Source: Allosalinactinospora lopnorensis
GTDB taxonomy: Bacteria; Actinomycetota; Actinomycetes; Streptosporangiales; Streptosporangiaceae
Assembly (NCBI RefSeq): GCF_000981225.1
Contig: NZ_LAJC01000057.1
Location: forward strand, 1-39,903
Direction of reading: 5' to 3'
Length of the DNA: 39,903 nucleotides
Shown here: positions 23,102-32,749 of the stretch, piece after piece
How the letters are laid out: every line of letters begins with the position of its first letter
Numbering within the stretch: the first letter of the stretch is position 1
Position numbers and translations under genes: made by a program
The notes under the pieces: model-generated
The model's input: only the letters and a program-made list of their open reading frames with translations
What the model was told of the DNA's origin: nothing
The model's database searches: none

Positions 23102-23872
23102 ATGCCTGGCAGGATCCAGTCGATCGAGCGCGCCGCCGCCATCCTCCGGCTGCTGGCCGGCGGCGCGCGCGGGCTGAGCCTCGCGGAGATCTCCCGCTCC
23201 CTGGACCTCCCCAAGGGGACGGTGCTCGGGATTCTGCGCACTCTGCAGCACGTGGGATTCGTCGAGCAGGACGACACGACCGGCCAGTACCAGCTCGGCG
23301 GGGGCGTCCTCCGCCTGGGCACGCGCTACCTGGATGGCAACGAGCTCCGCACCCGCGCGCTGAACTGGGCCGACTCCCTGGCCTCGCGCAGTGGGGAGAG
23401 TGTGCGCATCGGGACGCTGCACGAGGAGCAGGTGCTGGTGGTGCACCACGTGTTCCGCCCGGACGACAGCCGGCAGACCCTGGAGGTGGGGACGCTCCTC
23501 CCCCTGCACGCCTCGGCGCTGGGCAAGACACTCATGGCCTTCGACCCTCTTGCGGTTCCGGAGGAACCGGAGCCCGAGACGGAACTGCCCGGCTACACCC
23601 AGCACACGCTCACCTCGTTCGCCAAGCTCATGGACGAGCTGGAGAACGTCCGCGGCAACGGCTGGGCGGCGGAGATGGAGGAGCTCGTCGAAGGCGAGGT
23701 CGCCATAGCCGCGCCGATTCGCGACCGCCGCGGCACCACCGTTGGCGCCATCGGGCTCTCCGGCGCGGTGGAGCGGCTCTGCGACGACCGCGGACTGCGC
23801 ATGGACCAGGTGTCCTACGTGCGCGACGCGGCCCGCTCGATCTCCCGGGAGCTCGGCGCGCACCCCTGGTAA
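23102..23872 (+). CDS. gylR: GylR, IclR-family glycerol operon regulator
   Basis: 256 residues from ATG 23102 with GGGAG 12 bases upstream. An N-terminal winged helix (about 4-65: [36 protein letters not shown]) is followed by an IclR effector-binding domain (about 80-250; [27 protein letters not shown]). Divergence from other IclR proteins is resolved by context: glpK and glpF follow at once, as in the Streptomyces gyl cluster, where GylR represses glycerol uptake and is released by glycerol or glycerol 3-phosphate. A large palindrome covers its promoter, indicating autoregulation. Confidence 0.93.
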   Translation: MPGRIQSIERAAAILRLLAGGARGLSLAEISRSLDLPKGTVLGILRTLQHVGFVEQDDTTGQYQLGGGVLRLGTRYLDGNELRTRALNWADSLASRSGESVRIGTLHEEQVLVVHHVFRPDDSRQTLEVGTLLPLHASALGKTLMAFDPLAVPEEPEPETELPGYTQHTLTSFAKLMDELENVRGNGWAAEMEELVEGEVAIAAPIRDRRGTTVGAIGLSGAVERLCDDRGLRMDQVSYVRDAARSISRELGAHPW

Positions 23873-23953
23873 CCAGCGCGAACGCCGAAACGTCCGCAGC
23901 GTGGTCCGCACGCCGCCCGAACACATCCGCTCGTCCGACCATCTCCCCCTCGC

Positions 23954-24009
23954 TTGACAGAAGCGGGAGAGCTGGATCACACTCTCTTTACGCGTACTAC
24001 ATTGTCGTA
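23954..24009 (+). promoter_or_regulatory. glpK promoter and candidate GylR half-site
   Basis: TTGACA at 23954-23959 is a perfect -35 hexamer; CACACT 18 bases later is a weak -10. Downstream, ACATTGTCGTA (23999-24009) exactly repeats an 11-base string at 23071-23081 next to the gylR palindrome, and is part of a short dyad TTGTCGTACAA. The shared word suggests GylR binds here as well. Confidence 0.55.
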
Positions 24010-24099
24010 CAACATGCGAAATATCCCCAACGTGGCCTCTTGATCGGGACCGCACAGGGGGAGCCCATCTTCCTTCTTCCGCCGGAGGCGAGCATTCGG

Positions 24100-25596
<1,497 letters not shown>

Positions 25597-25850
25597 CGCC
25601 GCAGCCGCCCGAGGGCCGCATCCCGGTGCGCCCCGCCCCGACTCCGCCGCGGGACTCCGCCGCCGACACGAGGTGTACTCCCCACCCCGTGTGACCGTGC
25701 GCGCCAAGCCACCGCGGGCCGGGGCGCACCCCTCTTCACCTCTGTACCCGCAACGGTGCCGCCGCTCCCGCGGCGGTCCGCTCTCCTGCCCTCTTCATCC
25801 ATCCCCCGGGACGCCCCTGTCCCGGACCCATCCGTCATGCGGAGGTCCCC

Positions 25851-26597
25851 ATGGAATACCTGGCCGAATTCGTTGGTACGGCCATTCTCATCCTGCTCGG
25901 CGGCGGTGTCGTCGCCGGCGTCCTGCTCAACAAGTCCAAGGCGCAAAACGGCGGCTGGATCGTCATCACGTTCGGCTGGGGTATGGCCGTCGCCATGGCG
26001 GTCTACGTCGTCGGCCAGTTCAGTGGAGCGCACATCAACCCGGCCGTGACCCTCGCCCTGGCCTCGATCGGCCAGTTCCCCTGGGCGATGGTGCCCGGCT
26101 ACATCGCCGCGCAGGTGGCCGGCGCCTTCTTCGGCGCCGTACTGGTGTACCTGGCCTACCTGCCGCACTGGAAGGTCACCGACGACGCCGACGCCAAGCT
26201 CGGTGTCTTCAGCACCGCGCCCGGTATCCGCAACAAACCGGCCAACTTCGTCACCGAGGTCATCGGGACCTTCATGCTCGTCTTCGGGATCCTGGGCATC
26301 AACGCCAACGCGGGCATGATGAACACGGGCGGCGTGGACCTCTCCGCGCTGTTCTCCACCGGGTTCGCGCCGCTGCTCGTCGGCCTGCTGGTGCTGGCGA
26401 TCGGCCTCTCGCTGGGCGGCCCGACGGGGTACGCGATCAACCCGGCGCGTGACCTCGGTCCGCGTATCGCGCACGCCGTGCTGCCGATCCCGGGCAAGGG
26501 CGGCTCGGACTGGAGCTACGCGTGGATCCCGGTGGTGGCTCCTCCGGTCGGCGGTGTCCTGGCGGCGCTGTCCTTCAACGGACTCTTCGGGGTCTGA
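25851..26597 (+). CDS. glpF: Aquaglyceroporin, glycerol uptake facilitator
   Basis: 248 residues with GGAGG five bases before ATG 25851. Six membrane segments plus two half-helices with NPA motifs: GAHINPAVT and GYAINPARDLGPR. The Asp after NPAR is the mark of glycerol-conducting rather than water-only channels. It lets glycerol diffuse in for GlpK. The 254 bases between glpK and glpF hold two 7-bp perfect hairpins (25759-25776 and 25806-25825) and no gene, so glpF may be partly uncoupled from glpK. A strong terminator follows. Confidence 0.95.
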   Translation: MEYLAEFVGTAILILLGGGVVAGVLLNKSKAQNGGWIVITFGWGMAVAMAVYVVGQFSGAHINPAVTLALASIGQFPWAMVPGYIAAQVAGAFFGAVLVYLAYLPHWKVTDDADAKLGVFSTAPGIRNKPANFVTEVIGTFMLVFGILGINANAGMMNTGGVDLSALFSTGFAPLLVGLLVLAIGLSLGGPTGYAINPARDLGPRIAHAVLPIPGKGGSDWSYAWIPVVAPPVGGVLAALSFNGLFGV

Positions 26598-26648
26598 CCA
26601 GGCGCCCTCTTCCCACCCCGTGACTCCCCGGTGGCGCGACCGGGGTTT

Positions 26649-26684
26649 CGGAGCCCCGGCCCACTCCCACCGGCCGGGGCTCCG
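26649..26684. terminator. Bidirectional terminator between glpF and dapB
   Basis: Perfect 13-bp stem CGGAGCCCCGGCC with its reverse complement around a 10-base loop, followed by TCCTTTT on the plus strand. It lies between two convergent genes. Confidence 0.88.
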
Positions 26685-26728
26685 TCCTTTTCCCGCGCCG
26701 GGCGCGGGAGCCGTCCGGAACCGGTCCG

Positions 26729-27532
<804 letters not shown>

Positions 27533-28513
27533 TCACCCGGGGCCCGGGACGCGGGGGCGGGCCACCAGGAGCGCGAAGTCGCCGGCCGGATCGGTCCACC
27601 AGTGCGCGAGCGAGAACCCGGCCCGGCCGAGCTCGGCCTCGACGGTCGGACGGCGGAACTTCGCGGAGATCTCGGTGCGCATCTCCTCCCCCTCCGCGAA
27701 CCCGGCGGTGAGGTCGAGGGCGCGGACGCGCACCCGCTGCGGCGCCTTCGCGCGCAGCCGCATCTCGATCCACTCGGCCCGTTCGTCCCAGACGGCGACG
27801 TGTTCGAAGGCCTCGGGGGCGAAGTCGGCGTCCAGCTCCCGGTTGATGACGTGCAGGACGTTCCGGTTGAACTCGGCGGTCACGCCGCACGCGTCATCGT
27901 AGGCGGCGACGAGCCGCCCGGGGTCCTTCACCAGGTCCACACCGAGGAGGAGCGCGTCCTCTTCGGTCAGTGTGCTGCGCAGGTCGCTCAGGAACGCCAC
28001 GCGGCGCCGCGGCGGCTGGTTGCCGATGGTGGAGCCGAGGATCGCCACCAGCCGCCGCCCGCCCGCGGGCAGCAGGTGCAGGTGGCGTTCGAAGTCGGCG
28101 ACCTCGGCGCGGACGTCCAGGCCGGGGTACTCGGCGGCGACGAGACCGGCGGCCTCCTCCAGGAAGTCGCCGCTGACGTCCACGGGGACGAACCGGCGCA
28201 GCGTCCCCGCGGTGCGCAGGGCGTCCAGCAGCAGGCGGGTCTTCTCCCCCGAGCCCGACCCGAGCTCCACGAGGGTGTCGGCGGCGGTCGCGCGTCCGAT
28301 GCCGGAGGCGTACCGGAGCAGGATGGCGCGCTCGGTGCGGGTCGGGTAGTACTCCGGCAGCCGGGTGATCTCCTCGAACAGGGCGCTGCCCCGTTCGTCG
28401 TAGAACCACTTGGGCGGCAGTGACTTGGGGTGCGCGCTCAGCCCGTCATGGACGTCGCGGCGCAGGGTCTTGTCGAGGTCATCGGTGGTGAGGTGGCGTT
28501 CGATCCGCAGCAT
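27533..28513 (-). CDS. egtD: L-histidine N-alpha-methyltransferase EgtD
   Basis: 326 residues, starting at ATG 28513, 15 bases after the egtC stop. Family features: PKWFYDERGSALFEEITRLP, YYPTRTERAIL, the SAM-binding ELGSGSGEKTRLLLDAL, and AILGSTIGNQPP. The C-terminal part with EISAKFRR contributes to histidine binding. EgtD trimethylates histidine to hercynine, the first intermediate specific to ergothioneine. It is the last gene of the egtA-B-C-D operon. Confidence 0.96.
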   Translation of the reverse strand: MLRIERHLTTDDLDKTLRRDVHDGLSAHPKSLPPKWFYDERGSALFEEITRLPEYYPTRTERAILLRYASGIGRATAADTLVELGSGSGEKTRLLLDALRTAGTLRRFVPVDVSGDFLEEAAGLVAAEYPGLDVRAEVADFERHLHLLPAGGRRLVAILGSTIGNQPPRRRVAFLSDLRSTLTEEDALLLGVDLVKDPGRLVAAYDDACGVTAEFNRNVLHVINRELDADFAPEAFEHVAVWDERAEWIEMRLRAKAPQRVRVRALDLTAGFAEGEEMRTEISAKFRRPTVEAELGRAGFSLAHWWTDPAGDFALLVARPRVPGPG

Positions 28514-28528
28514 GGCTCTCCTCGTCGG

Positions 28529-29368
28529 CTAGGCGATCGCGGTGACCGTGACGCCGCTGTGGTCGGCGATCACCAGTGAGCCTTCGGGCACCCGCCGCCA
28601 GGCGGGGTCGTCGTCGAAGGGTTCGGAGGCGAGGTACACGCCCCCGTTCCGGCCCGCGAGCGTGTAGAGGGTGTCGCCGACGGCGGTGCCTGCCAGCCGC
28701 TCACCATCGGCGGCGAGCAGGTTGTAGCGGCCCGGTGAGCAGGACCGGGCCTCGCGGACCACCGCCGCCAGCGCCTCCCCCAGTTCCTCGCCCTTCCGCC
28801 ACAGCCGCATGGCGTGCGCGAACAGCGGGGCCGAGTCGACCGGCGTGCGCGCGTCGAGCACCCCGGAGGGCGGGGGCTGGCCCAGGCGCTCGGCGAGCGC
28901 CTCGTCGTTCGCGGCGGCACCGTTGTGGCTGAAGAGCCAGGTGTCGCCGCGGAAGGGCTGCGCGCAGGACTCGTCCATGCCGAAACCGGGTGTGGCGTCC
29001 CGGACGGCGGCGACCACGCAGGTCGACCGGATCGCCCGGGCGGCGTCGGCGAAGGACGCGTCGGCCCAGATGGGCATGGCCCGGCGGTACCGCAGCGGGG
29101 TGGGGCGCTCGGAGGCCTCGGGAGGCGCGGCGTCTCCGCTGAGGGTGGTGGCGGGTGACGGCGGGGCACCACGACGCGCAGCGTCTCCGCTGAGGGTGGT
29201 GGCGGGTGACGGGTGGGCGAACCACCCCACCCCGAACCCGTCGGCGTTGACCGTTCCGTGGCTCTGCTCCCGTGGAGCGTAGGACTGCGTGTGCAGCGAG
29301 TGGGGCGGGCCGTAGAGCAGTTCGTACAGGGCGGCCGGCGGGCCGAGGTAGCCGAGGTGGCGGCACAT
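28529..29368 (-). CDS. egtC: Gamma-glutamyl-hercynylcysteine sulfoxide hydrolase EgtC with internal duplication
   Basis: 279 residues from ATG 29368, overlapping the egtB stop (ATGA). It is a class-II glutamine-amidotransferase fold with the N-terminal nucleophile C2 (MCRHLGYLG), NADGFGVGWF and FSHNGAA. It removes the glutamate from gamma-glutamyl-hercynylcysteine sulfoxide. After GVGWFAHP the protein carries an insertion with two copies of SPATTLSGDAA (residues 54-64 and 71-81) before the family pattern resumes at LRYRRAMPIWADASF. The copies come from a 32-base exact repeat with a 51-base period, so the frame is kept. The insertion lies in a surface-loop position, so activity is probably retained. 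Confidence 0.93.
   Translation of the reverse strand: MCRHLGYLGPPAALYELLYGPPHSLHTQSYAPREQSHGTVNADGFGVGWFAHPSPATTLSGDAARRGAPPSPATTLSGDAAPPEASERPTPLRYRRAMPIWADASFADAARAIRSTCVVAAVRDATPGFGMDESCAQPFRGDTWLFSHNGAAANDEALAERLGQPPPSGVLDARTPVDSAPLFAHAMRLWRKGEELGEALAAVVREARSCSPGRYNLLAADGERLAGTAVGDTLYTLAGRNGGVYLASEPFDDDPAWRRVPEGSLVIADHSGVTVTAIA
29130..29212. repeat. In-frame 51-bp-period tandem duplication in egtC
   Basis: An identical 32-base string occurs at 29130-29161 and 29181-29212. The 51-base offset equals 17 codons. The 19 bases after the first copy are not repeated after the second. Confidence 0.9.
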
Positions 29369-30759
29369 CAGACCTCCCCGGCGTCGCGGGCGCAGCGGAA
29401 GCCGCTGAAGATCTGCCTGCGTACGGGGTGGTCCCAGTTGCGGAAGGTGGCCCGCACCGACGTGGGGTGGGTGGCCCAGGAGCCGCCGCGCAGTACCCGG
29501 TACCCCTGGTCGAAGAACACCTCCGAGTACTCCGGGTAGGGGAACGCGCGAAAGCCCGGGTAGCCGGCGAACACGGTCGAGGTCCACTCCCAGACGTCGC
29601 CGAGCATCTGCCGGACCCCGGTGGGCGAGTCCCCGCCGGGGAAGGAGCCCGCGGGGGCCGGGCGCAGCAGGCGCTGGCCGAGGTTGGCGTGCCGCGGTCC
29701 GGGTTCCTGCGTTCCCCAGGGGAACCGGCGCGAGAGCCCGGTGGCCGGGTCGTGGCGCGCGGCCTTCTCCCATTCGGCTTCGGTGGGCAGCCGCTTGCCG
29801 GCCCACCGGGCGTGCGCCTCGGCCTCGTGGTGGCAGACGTGCTGTACCGGTTCCTCCGGCGGCACCGGTTCCACCCGGCCGAACCGGCGGCGCCACCACC
29901 GGCCCGCGTCGCGGTGCCAGAAGGCCGGGGCGCGCTTGCCCGAGCGGGTGCGCCAGGCCCATCCCTGTTCGCTCCACCAGCGCGGGTCGTCGTAGCCGCC
30001 GTCGGCGATGAAGTCCATGTGGGCGGCGTTGCTGACGGCGCGGGTGTCGATCCAGAAGGCGGGCAGGTCGACGGTGTGGGCGGGCCGCTCATTGTCGTAG
30101 GCCCACGGGTCGGCTGTGGTCCCCATCATGAACGGTCCGGCCTCGATGAGGATCTCCGCCGGACCGGGTGGTGCCTCGGCGCGCGGCGCGGGCGCGGCGA
30201 GGCCGGGGAGCACCGGGTCCCCGCGCCGGAGCTGGTGGGTGGCCAGCATCGTCTCGTCGTGCTGGTGTTCGTGCTGGATGACCATGTGGTAGACGAATCC
30301 GCTCTCCAGCAGTGCCGGGCCGGACTCCATGGGGGCCCGATCCAGGGAGTCCAGCACCCGGGCGCGGACCCGGTCGTTGTACTCCCGGGCCTCGTCCGGT
30401 GTGAGCAGCGGCAGGTTGACGCGGTCGGCGCGCGGGTTCTCGAAGGCGTCGTAGAGGACGTCGATGTCGGGACGCAGCGCCTCCTGGCCCGCCGCGGCCC
30501 GCACCAGCCACTGCTCCTCGTAGTTGCCGACGTGCGCGAGGTCCCAGACCAGTGGGGACATCAGGGGTGAGTGCTGGGCGACCAGCTCGGCCTCGTCGAG
30601 GGTCTCGACGGTGAGTCCGAGGCTGCGTTCCCTGACGCGGCCGAGTTCGGCGGCGATGCGTTCGCGCAGCCGGCCGGTGTCCTCGGCGGCCGGGGCGGGC
30701 TCGCGGCCCTCGTCCGCCGTGCGGTGCCGCCCGGGGTCTCCGGTCGGGTGCTCGTTCAT
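29368..30759 (-). CDS. egtB: Hercynine oxygenase EgtB
   Basis: 463 residues, ATG 30759 overlapping the egtA stop. An N-terminal DinB-like four-helix domain provides the iron triad H76 (DLAHVG), H163 and H167 (QHEHQHDE); the C-terminal FGE-sulfatase-like domain (about 205-460) has GPFMMGT, RLPTEAEWEKAAR, GDVWEWT and RVLRGGSW. It is a non-heme Fe(II) enzyme joining gamma-glutamylcysteine (from EgtA) and hercynine (from EgtD) with oxygen into the sulfoxide. The gamma-glutamylcysteine-using (mycobacterial) type is indicated by presence of egtA and egtC alongside. Confidence 0.96.
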   Translation of the reverse strand: MNEHPTGDPGRHRTADEGREPAPAAEDTGRLRERIAAELGRVRERSLGLTVETLDEAELVAQHSPLMSPLVWDLAHVGNYEEQWLVRAAAGQEALRPDIDVLYDAFENPRADRVNLPLLTPDEAREYNDRVRARVLDSLDRAPMESGPALLESGFVYHMVIQHEHQHDETMLATHQLRRGDPVLPGLAAPAPRAEAPPGPAEILIEAGPFMMGTTADPWAYDNERPAHTVDLPAFWIDTRAVSNAAHMDFIADGGYDDPRWWSEQGWAWRTRSGKRAPAFWHRDAGRWWRRRFGRVEPVPPEEPVQHVCHHEAEAHARWAGKRLPTEAEWEKAARHDPATGLSRRFPWGTQEPGPRHANLGQRLLRPAPAGSFPGGDSPTGVRQMLGDVWEWTSTVFAGYPGFRAFPYPEYSEVFFDQGYRVLRGGSWATHPTSVRATFRNWDHPVRRQIFSGFRCARDAGEV

Positions 30760-31964
30760 CGGACTCCTCCGTAGGCCAGTTCCTCATCAGCGGGGCAGCG
30801 GCCCTGTTCCACGAAGCGTTCGCGGTAGGCGTCGACCATGGGGACGAGGCGCGCGGCTCCCATTCCCGCCAGGGCCTCGCTCGCCGCGGCGAAGCACGCG
30901 CGGGCGCAGGCGGCGAGGGCGGGGTCGGTGAGCGCGTCCCGGGCCGCGGTGAGCCAGAGTCCGCGCCCTGGTCCGGTGCCGCCGCACAGCCGGTCGGTCG
31001 CGGCGGTGGCGGCCTGTGCGGCGGCGGGGTCGTCGACGAGTGCGGCGGCGACGGCAAGGGGGACCGGCCACCACGGTCCGGCCGGCGCGTCGATCATCCG
31101 CAGCTCCAGCCAGCCGCGGGGGCGCACCGGCGGGAACAGTGTGCTCAGGTGGTATTCGAGGTCGCCGGGTGTCAGACGCGGGGTGTGCCCGCCGGCCAGC
31201 CAGGCGCCGAAGGCCAGGCCGGGGTTGACGATCCACGGCCCGTCGGCGCGGGGCACGGCCATGAGCCGGGCGGCGAGCGCGTAGCGGGTCCAGGCGGTGA
31301 CCGGATCCTCGGCGGCGGCGGGACGGGTGCGGGAGGAGTCGATCGCGGCCCAGACCGCCCACCGTGTGGAGCGCCAGCCGGTCGGCCGCCCCCGCCACAG
31401 GGGCGAGTTCGCGAACGCGGCGAGGAGCACCGGCCCGAGGCGGTGCACCAGCCGCCAGCGGCGCCCGACGTCCGCGCGGTCGGCTCCGATGTCCAGGCAG
31501 ATCTGCAGTGAGGCGGTGCTGCACATCATGGCCCTGCCGCTGGGGCCGCCTCCGGCGTCGAAATAGCGTTCCATCGCGGCGTAGCGGGGCAGGCTGAGCT
31601 GCCGGACCGGAGTGCGGTGCGGATCGAGGCCGCGGCCATCGAGGCGGAGTCCCGCGTCGTTCAGGTGCTTCTCGATGTGGGCCAGATCGGTGGCGAGTGC
31701 CGAGTAGGCGGAGGCGGGTCCCGGAAGGGGCGGTGAGCTGAGCTCAAGCTGCCCCCCGGGTTCGAAGGTGACGACGCTGCCGTTGGGCGGCGGTCCCGCC
31801 TCGTCGACGAGAGCGGAGAGCCGGTTCAGAGGGACGGGTAGGTTCGGGCGGTGCCGGTCGGTGACGAGCCATTCGGTCTCGACTCCGACGCGTCCGGGAG
31901 GGCCGGTCTTGAAACAGATGCCGTTGACGTAGTCGTGGACGTCGGATTCGGTGAGGTACGCCAT
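30756..31964 (-). CDS. egtA: Glutamate-cysteine ligase EgtA
   Basis: 402 residues, ATG 31964 with GGGGAG six bases upstream. GCS2-type ligase features: VGVETEWLV, VTFEPGGQLELSSPP, and MMCSTASLQICLDIG, with LELRMIDAP later. It makes gamma-glutamylcysteine from glutamate and cysteine using ATP, supplying EgtB. It is the first gene of the operon egtA-B-C-D; all junctions through egtC overlap by ATGA. The C-S lyase gene egtE, needed for the last step, is not in the window. The 133 bases upstream are GC-rich and lack a clear consensus promoter. Confidence 0.95.
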   Translation of the reverse strand: MAYLTESDVHDYVNGICFKTGPPGRVGVETEWLVTDRHRPNLPVPLNRLSALVDEAGPPPNGSVVTFEPGGQLELSSPPLPGPASAYSALATDLAHIEKHLNDAGLRLDGRGLDPHRTPVRQLSLPRYAAMERYFDAGGGPSGRAMMCSTASLQICLDIGADRADVGRRWRLVHRLGPVLLAAFANSPLWRGRPTGWRSTRWAVWAAIDSSRTRPAAAEDPVTAWTRYALAARLMAVPRADGPWIVNPGLAFGAWLAGGHTPRLTPGDLEYHLSTLFPPVRPRGWLELRMIDAPAGPWWPVPLAVAAALVDDPAAAQAATAATDRLCGGTGPGRGLWLTAARDALTDPALAACARACFAAASEALAGMGAARLVPMVDAYRERFVEQGRCPADEELAYGGVR

Positions 31965-32097
31965 TGATCGCTCCCCTGGCAGACGTACTCACTACCATTG
32001 CCCGCAACGGCGCGGGTTCGAACATCCGGCCCGGCCCTCATCACGCGAAGGCCCCTGGCCCCCGGGCGACACCGGGCCAGCGCACCAGTGATACGCG

Positions 32098-32595
32098 TCA
32101 CACCAGGGGTGTCTCGTACCGTTCCGCCCCCAGCGTCAGCCCGGACCGCCAGAGGAAGGCCCGTTTCACCGGATCGGGGGCGTCGAGGGTCACGAGGACC
32201 CGTTCTGCCCCCAGTTCCCGCAGCCGATCCCGGGCACGGGCCAGAAGGGCGGTCCCGACCTCCCACCACTCGCCGCGGGTGAGCACGGCGAAATCGGTCA
32301 CGTACCCGACCGGTCCGGCCGGGGCCGAAGGCGCCACCGGTTCCGGCGGGGCCGGGGCGACCGCCGAGAACAGGTACCCGACCACCTGGTCGCCCCGGGT
32401 CGCGACGAGGGAGACGGCGGCGGGGTCGCCGACCATGCCCTGCACGCGGGTGCGCTGCTGGTCCCGGGTATGGGTGTCCGCCGGGGAGGGGTCCGCAGAA
32501 CCCGCCCTCTCGTCCTTGATCACGAGCTCCACAATCGCCGCGACATCGGAGGAACGCACGTTCCGGACGTCGATCTGGTCAGCGTCGGCCGCCAT
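32098..32595 (-). CDS. GNAT-family N-acetyltransferase
   Basis: 165 residues, ATG 32595 with GGGAG four bases upstream. GNAT features: VRNVRSSDVAAIVELVIKDE at the N-terminus, VVGYLFSAVA and YVTDFAVLTRGEWWEVGTAL in the acetyl-CoA region, and a final VKRAFLWRSGLTLGAERY. The acetyl-CoA loop (RGEWWEVGTAL) departs from the usual QxxGxG/A because of the EWWE residues. A Pro/Ala-rich loop (PAPPEPVAPSAPAGP) interrupts the sheet. It is divergent from the acyl-CoA oxidase gene. The substrate is unknown. Confidence 0.82.
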   Translation of the reverse strand: MAADADQIDVRNVRSSDVAAIVELVIKDERAGSADPSPADTHTRDQQRTRVQGMVGDPAAVSLVATRGDQVVGYLFSAVAPAPPEPVAPSAPAGPVGYVTDFAVLTRGEWWEVGTALLARARDRLRELGAERVLVTLDAPDPVKRAFLWRSGLTLGAERYETPLV

Positions 32596-32749
32596 GAGAC
32601 TCCCTTTCCCGTGTTGCCTGTGCCCTGTTTCACGGGTGTTCGTTCATTACGGTTCTTCCCGACTCGGAAGACAACTTTCCCCTTTTTCCGTTCGCGGATA
32701 AGAAAGTGGGAGGAAGGTGTGCCAGCCACTGCCGCCATAGGGGGCGACG

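Noticed and set aside
23089-24099. Long upstream in-frame extension of glpK through gylR
   Set aside because: GlpK homology starts exactly at ATG 24100, and the extension overlaps the intact gylR in another frame.
32012-32040. GGTTCGAAC resembling a tRNA T-loop
   Set aside because: No acceptor, D or anticodon stem can be built around it.
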